64,000 bases of DNA, taken from positions 843,001 to 907,000 of the forward strand of contig JAUJYZ010000439.1 in assembly GCA_033675265.1 (NCBI GenBank), read 5' to 3'. Source of the stretch: Actinostola sp. cb2023 (lineage: Eukaryota > Cnidaria > Anthozoa > Actiniaria > Actinostolidae). Of this stretch, positions 11,440 to 22,400 are shown piece by piece. How positions within the stretch are numbered: the stretch's first letter is position 1; every line of letters begins with the position of its first letter. The notes under the pieces were generated by a model. The model had not been told where the DNA came from. It saw only the letters and a list, made by a program, of their open reading frames with translations, and searched no databases. A program made the translations under genes and the position numbers.

Positions 11440-11870
11440 GGGGTTTAATTAACTTATCAACATAGTGGCTCTTTCTGATGTTTCTTGTAAGCGGTTTACA
11501 TATCAGGAACACAAGTAATACAATAAATAAATAAATAACATCATTCATTTGCTGATCTGTTGTATTCATCGACTTCATCTCTCATTGATCAGCAAGATAA
11601 ATTAAAACATGTCAGTGACATGTACTGTATAACTTGATACAATTTGGTAGCTCATCTACCCAGACGGTCTCTTCGTCATACTCACTGGAAGTAGTCCTCA
11701 ATGCTGCTAAACATCTACATAGAAGCGGCAAAATTACGAAGCTTGATCATGCAAACGGCTTTTCACTAGCTAATTGATGAGTATATCCGGCTAAATTCAA
11801 ACCAGCCAATCAATACATGCAACGTTAATCCATAGGCATACAAAATAAACACACAGTGCGTGAGTCATGT

Positions 11871-12030
11871 TAGCCTGCGTAGCTTGGCGGTCTGGGAGAA
11901 GGGGGGGAGGGGGAGGGGGATTGGGGAGGAGAGGAAAGGAGGCGAGGAGGGACAGTCCCTCCTCACCTCCTCTCCTCCCCAATCCCCTCCCCTCTCCCCC
12001 TTCTCCCAGACCGCCAAGCTACGCAGGCTA
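11871..12030. mobile_element. 160-bp foldback MITE, TAGCCTGCG family
   Basis: The inverted ends TAGCCTGCGTAGCTTGGCGG and CCGCCAAGCTACGCAGGCTA surround a purine-rich/pyrimidine-rich core that also folds back. A 9-bp duplication with one mismatch abuts both ends (GAGTCATGT at 11862-11870, GAGACATGT at 12031-12039). The same end sequence caps the large palindrome at 15123-21369. Confidence 0.83.
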
Positions 12031-12039
12031 GAGACATGT

Positions 12040-13222
12040 TCGTGTATTCGATTTGCTGGTACGTTGATATATTTGCCGTTTTTAGTACCAGCATGGAGGA
12101 CTACTTCTGGTGAACATCGTTACTAACATATCAAGGTATGTTTTAAAACATGGTGACTCCATAACGTTGTATACGTCATCAGCATACGCCGGTCGTTGAT
12201 GTCCATTCAAATCACTCAGTATATCTATGAGCTAAACTAAACAGTTTGATATATCTTTATACAGAAGTATCAACATCGAGGAGAAGCTTACGACACTAGT
12301 GTAAGAGAGGCAAACAAAGAGAACGCCGAAATGCCGTAAGGACATACAAAGCCAGTTTTAAAAACGACGGTTCATGTTTACTAATAATTTACTACAGAAT
12401 TTGTCTTGCTATTTCGCAAGTTACTCAGTTTATTTCATTGAAACGGTTCTATCATTGCTTAAGACATAGCTCTGTGCTTTTGATTCGTTAATACCTTATA
12501 TGCGTATTCATTATGAATATACTACCGCGCGCGCGGTTTCACAAACCGGTTTCGACCATGAGTGTTAGAATGTTGTTCAATTCAAGTATAACAATTATTT
12601 ATCTGATTTTGTTCACAACTTGCTTCGCATTTTCAGCGGAGAGGAACAGGCATTTGAATAACCACCCTAATAATTTTTGGGCCATTTTTCGGAGTCCCTC
12701 CTCCCTCATTTCCCAGCCATTTCTAGCTGATCCGTTCCTCTACGTCGACTTGACATTTTTGTAGAGTGAGAGGGGGGGGGGGGGGGGGGTGACTTTAGAA
12801 CCGAGGTTTCTAATGTGTGAGGACTCTGCAGCATGCTGTCCAACCACTAGTGACACTCTCACCAAAACGACCACCTGTCACGCGATCAAAATTTGTCATA
12901 CCTCCCGAACTAGTCTCCGTCACGCAACGTTCCTTCCGTGACGGGGCTAAAAGCGGCTGCGAAGGATACTGGCCCATGAACGACCATCTTGCCCGACAAT
13001 ATTTATGAACCACACTGACTACCGTTGCGTAAGAGATGTTTTGGCCGGCGCGAAAATTGTCGCGAGATTGAGAAATGATGGCTTCCTGCCCAGCATGTTG
13101 TCTCGTATCGGAAGTTAACCAATCCTACATAAGTCATTTATTGTTATGGTAATTTCTTACGGGGCAGCGCCTGAATCACTTCGCTCGACGCTTCTCTCCG
13201 TTCTTCTACTAGCCGTTCCAAT
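12040..13222. other. Upstream flank of the EF-hand gene
   Basis: No gene was recognised. A G18 run lies at 12772-12789. A decayed family A MITE (TAGTCTCC with CGTCACGCAACG and GGCTGCGA) lies near 12911-12970. The last 80 bases before the ATG at 13223 are pyrimidine-rich and probably contain the promoter/5' UTR, but no convincing TATA box was found. Confidence 0.4.
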
Positions 13223-13657
13223 ATGTCTGGTCTCCCAGATGAACAAATGTCCGATTTAAGGGATGCATTTTCACTGTTCGATCACTCTGGCAGCGGAACT
13301 GTCCCTGCAAAGACGATTAAGAACGTCTTGAGGGCCGTGGGACTCAACCCGATGTTAGAGGACATCCAAAAGATGGAGAAAGATCTTGGAAAAGACCCCG
13401 TTAGCTTTGATGCCTTCTTAACCCTATACGTAGCTTTTGACAAGAAGCCCAAAGTCGGTATGGCGGAGTTTATCGAAGGTCTTCGTGCGTTTGACAAGGA
13501 CCAAGATGGCACGATGAGTTCAGCTGAGCTTCGAAACTTGCTTGTGAGCCTTGGAGACCAACTAAACCCAGACGATGCTGACACGATTGTAGCTTTGCAA
13601 GACAGCCATGGAACTATTGAGTACGAAAAACTCATACAAAAGGTTATGTCTCATTAA
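13223..13657 (+). CDS. EF-hand protein, myosin essential light chain-like (1)
   Basis: 144 residues in one exon. The order resembles calmodulin-superfamily myosin essential light chains: an N-lobe beginning DAFSLFD, a central linker, and a C-lobe. The first loop (residues 20-31, DHSGSGTVPAKT) lacks the acidic residue at position 12 and is probably weak or inactive. The third loop (residues 91-102, DKDQDGTMSSAE) is canonical and should bind calcium. Loops two and four are degenerate. The ATG at 13223 gives the family-typical short N-terminus, and an AATAAA signal lies at 13840-13845. It is clearly related to the gene at 22401-22847 on the other strand. Light-chain function is inferred from overall pattern; a generic calmodulin-like role is the alternative. 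Confidence 0.88.
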   Translation: MSGLPDEQMSDLRDAFSLFDHSGSGTVPAKTIKNVLRAVGLNPMLEDIQKMEKDLGKDPVSFDAFLTLYVAFDKKPKVGMAEFIEGLRAFDKDQDGTMSSAELRNLLVSLGDQLNPDDADTIVALQDSHGTIEYEKLIQKVMSH

Positions 13658-13839
13658 GAATACTGCTGGAGAAACATGTTCTTGTGAACTTTGACTGTGT
13701 GTAACGAAACTCAATTCATGACATTTTATACAACGTTGATGAGCATGGGACCATTTTCTGTATGTACATTTAGAGAAACCTGGAGTGTGATGGAGATGAC
13801 GTTGTAATCTTAACTCCTTCGTGAATACTAGTACATATA

Positions 13840-13845
13840 AATAAA
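13840..13845 (+). terminator. Polyadenylation signal AATAAA
   Basis: An AATAAA hexamer 183 bases after the stop codon of the EF-hand gene. It is the nearest canonical signal on that strand. Confidence 0.55.
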
Positions 13846-15122
13846 GTCATTCATATTTAAACCTAGGAATGATATTATAATGTCCAAATGTCCAGAAGTG
13901 TCGCGAAAGTTTCTGAAAGTTTTGACAAGCTTCGACAGTGGTGCTGTTTGTTTTGAGGATTTGTTGATATTTGTATAATGAAATCCACTTTCAGTATTCG
14001 CGCTTCGTTGTAGCATTCTGACATCGAGAAATGGCTAAGTTTTTCATCCCTTCAGAAATATATCCAGGGCTGAAGCTCTCAGGGAATCTTTAACTACTTT
14101 CTTGCCACCTTGTACAATCCTTAAGTAGTTTATTTGTTGTGAAAACTCCAATCAAAATTACATTTCCAATCAAAACAATAAACATTCCTGAGCTGACTTC
14201 CATTCTAATTAGTCCGTAAAGCCACTTCAGTGCTCAATTGACTTTTAATGGTTCTAATTTGCTAATGGAAAATCATTTAGAAAGCATTAAATGTCTGCAT
14301 CGATACATCTATTAGTATTTCCCTTTATATCCATGCCTGATTTAAACAGTTCGATGTCAGTTCGTTCACCGATCTTCACTTCTGTGACAAAGATTCAGTG
14401 ACTTGTATTTTCTAGTTCGTTATGCCATACAAAACACAATGCCCTTAATTATTTTCTAAGTTGGTTGTTATTATTTGATCGTCAACTAAACAAAGACTTT
14501 TAGACAATCGAATTGATTGTCTTGAAATTGATTGTCTTGACAGGAAATATAAAATCGAACTCGCGAGTAGAAACGTGCGTTGTCAGGAGCTCCTGGCGTT
14601 CAGTACGGTACAAAGTCGATTTAATCAACAGCTGTTAGGTTAATTTACAGCTACGTTGTCCCATATGGTAGACACTCTTATCTAATCTAACAGTCCTGTC
14701 AGGGTAATTTGGACACTTCTGAACCGCGACACTTCCGTTATCAGTGTTGCCATACAGCCATTACTAAATTTATTACCGTCCGGGGTAGAGTAAGTAGTTT
14801 TGTCATCTTGATGCTTCTTTCTGCGTTTGTTTGTTTTATTGTCTTCTCAGTTCTTTCAGCCTTCTTTCCTTCCCGTTCTTTCTTTACTTCGTTGTTTTTC
14901 GATCTTTCTACTTTTGTCTGTTTGTTGATGTGTTTGTTTATACCATCATTATTTATTCCATCAGTATGTTACCTTTAATTTCTCCTTTCTTCAGTCTAGC
15001 TTTGCAGTCTTCAGTCTCCAATGCCATATATTTTTAGTATCCGGATTCACATTATAAACTCGGTGCAAACTCTTCATGGATTGTGGTCGTCCATTACCCA
15101 GCCAACAAGAAGCTAAAAGTCG
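13846..15122. other. Intergenic, no gene seen
   Basis: Low-complexity T-rich sequence (TTTCTTT blocks near 14815-14990) with chance open frames only. It separates the EF-hand gene from the 15-21 kb palindrome. Confidence 0.4.
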
Positions 15123-15629
15123 TAGCCTGCGTAGCTAGCTTTCGAGGAGGGGTTTCGGGAAGGGTCTTTTGCTCGGCGTCTACCTTTCAAACCCTTCCAA
15201 ACCCTTCCAAGGCTTCTGTCATGCCAAACCCTTCAAACCCTTCTAAACCCCGGTCCAAACCCTTCAAACCCTTCTGAAACCCTTCTAATCCCCCCGGTCC
15301 AAACCCTTCCAAACCCTTCTTAAACCCTTCCAAACCCTTCCAAGGCTTCTGAAACACCAGAGTGAAGCTGGTTTCAGATTTTTGGTGTCAGGTTTTTGAC
15401 TCAGATTATTGGTTCTGGTGTCAGGTTTTTTCCGGGGGGCACGACGGCAATCAGCCTTTAATTCGTTCTATCTCTTGATAAACGTTTCGAAATAATGCAA
15501 TCACATGTAACAACACCTTAGAGACTGGGCTTTAGCCGCTCCTGAATACATTCTTAGTGTTGGACTTTCACTTAAAAGTAAATAAATAGCGGTGTCAGAT
15601 TTTTTGGTGTTTGATCTCTGTGTTCATAC

Positions 15630-16837
15630 CACAAATATTTCTCTCGTATCATGTTGTAGTATCACGTTGCTCTAAATAAAACATTGTCACGCTGATCACC
15701 AACCCTATAAGACCTATCCAAAGAACATTACACACTTACACTATGTATTCTCTCACTTTTTTATCAACTTCAAAGTCAAAACCTTTCTAAACGGACAAGT
15801 ATCGCGTGGTGTCAGATTTTAGAATCAAATTTTTGCAGTCAGTCACGTTCAACAAGGTTCACGTTACCACGTGCGATTTAAGTTGAGAATCTGCTCAAAT
15901 TAAAGAACCTGTGTCGGTTTTTATGTAGTACAGTCGAGATACTTCAAGTTGCATGGACTTTGCAGTGAAAATCTTTCAAAACGGACAAGTATCGCTTGGT
16001 GTCAGATTTTAGAATCAGATTTTTGCAGTCCGAGTCACGTTCAACAAGGTTCACGTTACACCCATCTTTCCCCCGTAGGCGATACTTGTCCGTTTAGAAA
16101 GATTTTCACTGCAAAGTCCATGCAACTTGAAGTATCTCGACTGTACTACATAAAAACCGACACAGGTTCTTTAATTTGAGCAGATTCTCAATTTGAATCG
16201 CACGCTGTAACGTGAACCTTGTTGAACGTGACTCGGACTGCAAAAATCTGATTCTAAAATCTGACACCAAGCGATACTTGTCCGTTTTGAAAGATTTTCA
16301 CTGCAAAGTCCATGCAACTTGAAGTATCTCGACTGTACTACATAAAAACCGACACAGGTTCTTTAATTTGAGCAGATTCTCAACTTAAATCGCACGTGGT
16401 AACGTGAACCTTGTTGAACGTGACTCGGACTGCAAAAATCTGATTCTAAAATCTGACACCAAGCGATACTTGTCCGTTTTGAAAGATTTTCACTGCAAAG
16501 TCCATGCAACTTGAAGTATCTCGACTGTAGTACATAAAAACCGACACAGGTTCTTTAATTTGAGCAGATTCTCAACTTAAATCGCACGTGGTAACGTGAA
16601 CCTTGTTGAACGTGACTGACTGCAAAAATGTTGATTCTAAAATCTGACACCACGCGATACTTGCCGTTTAGAAAGGTTTTGACTTTGAAGTTGATAAATA
16701 AGTGAGGGAATACATAGTGTAAGTGTGTAATGTTCTTTGGATAGGTCTTATAGGGTTGGTGATCAGCGTGACAATGTTTTATTTAGAGCAACGTGATACT
16801 ACAACATGATACGAGAGAAATATTTGTGGTATGAACA
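15630..16837. mobile_element. Nested insertion 1: foldback with 192-bp satellite units
   Basis: This is absent from the right arm of the large palindrome, where the sequence jumps from TGTTCATAC straight to GGCATGTTG. It is itself an inverted repeat (ends CACAAATATTTCTCTCG and its complement). It contains about three tandem units of about 192 bp starting at 16079, 16271 and 16463, and about two units of the same sequence in reverse orientation at 15790-16070. The arrangement recalls Foldback-type elements with tandem repeats in their arms. Confidence 0.75.
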
Positions 16838-17186
16838 CGGCATGTTGTAAAACATGGACTGGACTTTGGACTGGACTTTGGACTGGACTTTGGACTGGAA
16901 TTATTGGATTTTTAGAGTATTATATAAAATATAAATTATTATTATATTATTATTATTATATTTCTATGGCATTTTTTCGTTCTTAAAATTACAATGACTA
17001 TCAATCACCCGATCTCAAAGGTGATCTGGTCTAGCTAACTCCCTTTGACAACCAGAAACACCATACTTTTTCAAATACTTGAAATTCATTCTAAAATCGA
17101 AATACTACAAATCGGGGCGTCTTGAAACATCAAAGCAGCGTGATCTGGTCTTCGTTTGTATTTTAGCTAGCCGTCATCGCGGCGTG

Positions 17187-17441
17187 AGAGGAATCATCTC
17201 GCACTGCAGTCAGAAGTTATTGAGTCAATGATATTAGAGACCTTTAGATTCGACTTCGAGTACGAGTTTTAAAATTGGCCCTGTGCGCGTCCTTAACTCT
17301 GAATCGAAGTTAATTTCCTTCGCCGATATTTTTACAATCTAAAGTTTCAATCTACGTACGCGACGACTACGAAATAATAGTGCCAATCTTTGAGTGTTCA
17401 AAACTCGTACTCGTGTTCTCGATTCTACATGTACAGGTCTC
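17187..17441. mobile_element. Nested insertion 2: MITE
   Basis: The inverted ends TAGAGACC / GGTCTCTA continue into TCGAGTACGAGTTTT / AAACTCGTACTCG. The pairing ends begin near 17232. The whole stretch is absent from the right arm of the large palindrome (around 20435-20455). Confidence 0.7.
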
Positions 17442-17489
17442 TATTCACAAAAACACGATTCGCCAAGTTACCTTAGAAGTCTCGTAGTA

Positions 17490-17936
17490 GGCATTATTAT
17501 ATAGTCACATTGAAACGCGCGCTCTGATTGGTCGAGAACTGTGCTTTATCAGAGACGGCGGAGCACGGTTTGATAACGCTATTTTTCAAAAAGACCAAAA
17601 TACTGAAGAAAACAAACCCAGCGCGCGCTCGATGGCGTAACTGGCGTCAGTAGCGCGCGCACTTCACTCGCTAAAATTGTATTCAAATTAATACAACAGA
17701 ATCCTCAAATGTCTTGCCATAAATTCATAGTTTCTATATAATAAAGCAAATAGAACAGCTTCATCTGTGCTCCGTTCAGTTATAAAGCACTTAGGAAGTA
17801 ACGATAGCACTCGAGAAGTGAGGAGAAACACTCGCCTACGGCTTGTGTTTCTCCCTACACTTCTCTCGTGCTCTCGTCACTGCCTTCGTGCTTTATAACT
17901 GAACGGAGCACAGATGAAGCTGTTCTATTTGTTAAA
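17490..17936. mobile_element. Nested insertion 3: foldback element
   Basis: The sequence contains an inverted pair at 17751-17930 (GAACAGCTTCATCTGTGCTC and complement, then AGTTATAAAGCAC). It interrupts the arm between GTAGGCATTAT and AATGCATTTC, which are adjacent in the right arm near 20380-20395. The motif GCGCGCTCTGATTGG near its left end recurs at 60127. Confidence 0.7.
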
Positions 17937-18042
17937 TAATGCATTTCAAAAGGCAGAAAAAAGTAGAATAGTCTTGAACGAATCACTGATTTATTAATTA
18001 TCTCACTAGAACTTCAAACAACAGATACTGAGTTACATGTTT

Positions 18043-19025
18043 CCCGGCGTAGTCAATCGAACAAAACCGAACAAAACATCAATCGAATTCAATCGAATTC
18101 AATCGAACGATTGTTTTACGATTGGTTCGGCAATCGAACAGAATCGAACCGGAACTTTTGGGAGAATTCGATTACCGAACATAATCGAACCAATCGAACT
18201 CACAATCAATCGGATTGGTTCGATTTTGTTCGGTGAAAATAAAACGCTATAAAGATAATATATTGATAAGCATTGCAGTCCTAATTAAATCGGAACATTT
18301 CTGTCATCTAATAACCAACCATGTAAGCCAAGGCTAAAGAACGCAATAAATTTAATTGAAACACATTTCAAGGGCAATTCTTTAATGTTTAACACTGATA
18401 AGAACAGAAAAACTAAAAAAACATCAACAACAGCAAATCAACCAGTGCCTTTAGAACAGAGAGTTCGGTTATTCTCAGTTATACTCGGGTTATACTGGGT
18501 CCCCTATACCTTATCTGCAGTTATAGTTATCGCACTTGAACTACACTTCGGGGACCGTGACTTTGACTGGATGAAAAAAATGACCACAGTAGTTTCATCG
18601 ATTACTCTTAGAGCTGGCCCTCGACCTCCTCTTTTCTTTCTTAACTTGAATCTCTCTCCCACACTGACCACAAAGGAGCACTCGTGGTATCCTTTAACCA
18701 CGCCAGAGATCGTGACGGCTTCACCGGCGACATCTTGCGTTTCTTCTGGCGCAGCGTGCTCGGATTTGAAATTTGAGCCTTCCATAATTAATGAATTTGA
18801 CCGCGGAAAACTGGGAGTTTTGACAGCGCGGAGCATGAAATATGTTCAATCAGTTCGATTGTGTTCGATTAAAGAAGCATTCGATGATCGAACGTTCGAT
18901 TGTGTTCGATTGGCAAAATTTTTGGGCGAATTCGATTATGTTCGATTTCCGAACCCAATCCAAACCAATCGTTCGATTGAATTCGATTGGATTCGATTAC
19001 CGAACGTTCGATTGACTACGCCGGG
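18043..19025. mobile_element. Nested insertion 4: 983-bp element with TTCGATT subterminal arrays
   Basis: The inverted ends CCCGGCGTAGTCAATCGAAC / GTTCGATTGACTACGCCGGG are flanked by the duplicated hexamer ATGTTT at 18037-18042 and 19026-19031. The right arm of the large palindrome (20281-20298) preserves the empty site with one ATGTTT. Both subterminal 200-bp regions are dense in TTCGATT/AATCGAA repeats, as transposase-binding arrays often are. The middle carries a protein-like frame on the minus strand (18504-18785). Confidence 0.88.
18504..18785 (-). pseudogene. Protein-like fragment inside the 983-bp element
   Basis: A minus-strand frame starting MEGSNFKSEHAAPE and containing VVKGYHECSFVVSVGERF. 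The GYHEC...VGE spacing faintly resembles the HIRAN-like GYH...VGE pattern in some animal proteins; this is weak pattern recognition. The frame runs to a stop without a recognisable domain end, and a donor-like GTAATC follows ALRV. It could be a captured gene exon carried by the transposon, or the element's own decayed gene. Confidence 0.25.
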
Positions 19026-19876
19026 ATGTTTACGTTGCTAACTCACTTGATTGCCAGTGATAATCTACATAGGAGGTTATTACTAGCTCAATCATCCAAC
19101 TTAGCTATAATTCTATTCTCTGGTGTAAATTACGCATTTTTGAACCCTCAATAACGCAATCACTAAAAAAAATTACATTACCCCTGCCAGAATCTGCCAG
19201 GTCAATGTCCAACAGTAACATTTTCTTATTTGTCCTCAAATGCTTTAACCTTTTGTAAACATATATATACATGTGTGTGTCCAATCTTTACGAAAACCGC
19301 ATTCTCTTATTTGCCCTCAAAAATTTCCGACTTTTGACAAAAAAAATTACTGAGAAATAGTTTTCCCATTTCTGCAATTGCAATAACAGTATGCGCGTAT
19401 CAATCAATGACAACTGCACTTGCCATTATATGGCAACTTATGTAACTTATAGTAACTTGAATTTCAAAGAATTTCAAAGCAAACAGAACGAACACAACGA
19501 TCATGGGACAACACTACGATGCGGTTGTGATACGAGTGACCGAATATCGCATAAACGACTGATTAGTATATGCAAACAGAGAACTGTTCGACAAACAAGT
19601 CACGTCAAAGTGACAGAGAGAAGAACCAGAACCCCTCACATCAAGCACTTTTTAAATATTTTCAGCGGAGAAATGCGAGTTATCAAAAAAATATTATGTT
19701 GTATAATTTTTAATATTAAAGTGGAATAACTTGAACCTCCCGGGGAAACGAGATCGCCAAATTGGTTCGAATCATAGGTGCAAGTCCCGGGCGGCACTCC
19801 GATTGAAAAATGTCGGGAATGCTCGTCGTACCTTTTAGGATTTGGTACCAAAAAACATGGACCACCAGCTAGAGAG

Positions 19877-20118
19877 CCGGTACTGGGGTCCGTTTCTCGA
19901 AAGCCCCGTAAACTTTTCGGGCCCGAAAAGACATCCCAGAAATCGGAGACACTTACTCTACAAAGCTGTTCTTTTGACATGTTTAAAATATGAACAAACT
20001 TTCCCTTCATGCAAAGTTTCATGTCTGTAAACAACTTGTTATGAAGATGTAGATTTTTAAAGAAACCCTTTTCGGGCCCGATAAGCTTTCAGGGCTTTCG
20101 AGAAACGGGCCCCTGAAC
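19877..20118. mobile_element. Foldback element, GTTTCTCGAAAG family
   Basis: The inverted ends GTCCGTTTCTCGAAAGCCCC and GGGCTTTCGAGAAACGGGCC continue into CTTTTCGGGCCCGA on both sides. It sits in the non-palindromic centre of the 15-21 kb structure. Confidence 0.7.
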
Positions 20119-21369
20119 TCTTAGGGTGTTTGACAGGAATAATGACAGCCAGAATGATATTTGTAATCAGCTACAAGGGTACACCAGAGAATATAATTAT
20201 AGCTAGAATTATCGCCAGGTTTGATGATTGAGCTAGTAATAACCTCCTATGTAGATTATCACTGGCAATCAAGTGAGTTAGCAACTTAAACATGTAACTC
20301 AGTATCTGTTGTTTGAATTTCTAGTGAGATAATTAATGAATTCGTTCAAGACTATTCTACTTTATTCTGCCTTTTGAAATGCATTATTGCCTACTACAAG
20401 ACTTCTAAGGTAACTTGGCGAATCGTGTTTTTGTGAATATCAGGTAACATCGACACCCGGCGATGACGGCTAGCTAAAATACAAACGAAGACTAGATCAC
20501 GCCGCTTTGATGTTTCAAGACGCCCCGATTTGTAGTATTTCGATTTTAGAATGAATTTCAAGTACGGTATTTGAAAAAGTATGTGTTTCTGGTTGTCAAA
20601 GTGAGTTAGCTAGACCAGATCACCTTTGAGATCGGGTGATTGATAGTCATTGTAAATTAGAACGAAAAAATGCCATAGAAAACATTGTTGATTAAAAAAT
20701 ATTTTATAATAATAATAATATAATAATAATTTATATTTTATAATACCATGGGCTCCTGATAATACTCTAAAAAAATCCAATAATTCCAGTCCAAAGTCCA
20801 GTCCAAAGTCCAGTCCAAAGTCCAGTCCAAAGTCCAGTCCAAAGTCCAGTCCAAAGTCCAGTCCAAAGTCCAGTCCAAAGTCCAGTCCAAAGTCCAGTCC
20901 ATGTTTTGCAACATGCCGTATGAACACAGAGATCAAACACCAAAAAATCTGACACCGCTATTTATTTACTTTTAAGTGAAAGTCTAACACTAAGAATGTA
21001 TTCAGGAGCGGCTAAAGCCCAGTCTCTAAGGTGTTGTTACATGTGATTGCATTTCGAAACGTTTATCAAGAGATAGAACGAATTAAAGGCTGATTGCCGT
21101 CGTGCCCCCCGGAAAAAACCTGACACCAGAACCAATAATCTGAGTCAAAAACCTGACACCAAAAATCTGAAACCAGCTTCACTTTGGTTTCTGAAACCAT
21201 GCCAAACCCTTCCAAACCCCCGGTCCAAACCCTTCAAACCCTTCTGAAACCCTTCTAATCCCCCCGGTCCAAACCCTTCAAACACTTCTAAACCCTTCTG
21301 AAACCCTTCCAAACCCTTCTAAACCCTTCTGAAACCTTTCCAAACCCTCGAAAGCCAGCACGCAGGCTA

Positions 21370-22400
21370 CTTTGTAACCATTAGATGCTTCTTTGTTTCC
21401 AGGTAATCGCTTGTGCGTTATGCAACCGTAACCAACGCCACGCCATGCCCAGTCCATATTCTGTTTATAAACACGATATTTAACCAATCGGCGCGCGCTC
21501 TCATGAACAATACACGAGTAACGCAATTTGGTCAAATTTGGTCTCAATGAATGATTTCAAGCCAGTTGCCGTAATAGTGTTTTAGGTTGATAAATGAATT
21601 AGTTGCCTTCAAAATTTTCTGTTTTGGTCAACGTAGGCCGAGAAAAAAAAAAACAACCTGGAATAAATAGCTACAAATTACTTTAATTTATAACTTACAA
21701 AGATGTTTTCAGGATGTGCTTTCGCCCGTGAAATAAGTTAATCTGCTCAATTAAGCACCAGTTCAATGCCTATAATTAAGAAATTTGCACCTAAAAATGA
21801 ACAAGAACAGCAATTTATCCAAAGTCAACACATCGGAATTTAGATCCGTAGACTTAACAAACGCATCGTGTTGCAACCAATATCGAAGCTCTGTAGTATA
21901 GCGATAACCACACAAACCTGTGTCATGTACCTTTGTTTTGGGAGCACAAAAGATAACTCCATTAAGACGAAATAAAAAAGCATAATAAACTTCAATGGAA
22001 ATATTTATTTTCTGGACCTTTACAATTCTTGTTGATGCTAACTTTAAAACATGGTGATTTGAAGCAGGTAGCTTGTTGCTTGAACGAAAGATCAAAAGGT
22101 CAGATGTTCGATTGCCTCTCCCATAGGCCCAGCCTTGTGAAAACACAATCTTTTCGAAAAGTAAAGCTGCTTTATTAATCACATTGTAATACGCAATTCA
22201 AAGTAAAAGGATATTAACTAGTAGAATCAATACAAGTTGAAGGGTTAAATAGTTAGAGTTTGAGGTGCTGCGCTCTTCGCCTTGTCCTTTCCTCACAAGC
22301 AGAATGTGGCGAGGTAAAAGTGTTCTGATTACAAGAGTGAGTCTGTAATGTCCATGGAATAAAATGTCAATAGTTGTAATTATGTGTTCCCACCATGAAT
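21370..22400. other. Intergenic with a possible tRNA-derived SINE
   Basis: Between the palindrome and the EF-hand gene. The only recognisable item is at about 22060-22135: TAGCTTGTTGCTTGAACGAA followed about 40 bases later by GTTCGATTGCC. This resembles A- and B-box spacing of a tRNA-derived SINE head on the plus strand, but no cloverleaf can be closed. Confidence 0.35.

Larger units (their letters stand above)
15123..21369. mobile_element. Large composite foldback (imperfect palindrome) with nested insertions
   Basis: The outer tips TAGCCTGCGTAGC / GCACGCAGGCTA and the following CTTTCGAGG are inverted. Inside, about 15.35-19.12 kb pairs in reverse with about 20.19-21.19 kb in ordered blocks: 15350-15630 with 20925-21185, 16838-17186 with 20450-20900, 17441-17490 with 20385-20435, 17937-18042 with 20280-20395, and 19032-19125 with 20190-20290. 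The left arm is longer because of four insertions. A 12-bp array (ACTGGACTTTGG) has about 3.5 units on the left (16855-16905) and about 10 on the right (20787-20903). AAACCCTTC arrays near both tips (15189-15345, 21199-21350) are in direct, not inverted, orientation. No transposase was seen. Confidence 0.85.

Noticed and set aside
15189..15345. AAACCCTTC array as telomeric repeat
   Set aside because: The unit differs from the animal telomere repeat TTAGGG/CCCTAA and is irregular. It is treated as a local minisatellite.
18385..19041. 218-codon plus-strand frame
   Set aside because: It spans the middle and the TTCGATT arrays of the 983-bp transposon and shows no protein family. The minus strand of the same region looks more protein-like.
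20610..20936. Gly-Leu-Asp-Phe repeat frames on the minus strand
   Set aside because: They are translations of the 12-bp ACTGGACTTTGG array in the right arm of the palindrome.
21763..22182. 139-codon minus-strand frame including GNRTSDLLIFRSSNK
   Set aside because: It overlaps a tRNA-derived SINE-like segment, whose antisense translation gives this kind of peptide. No gene structure supports it.
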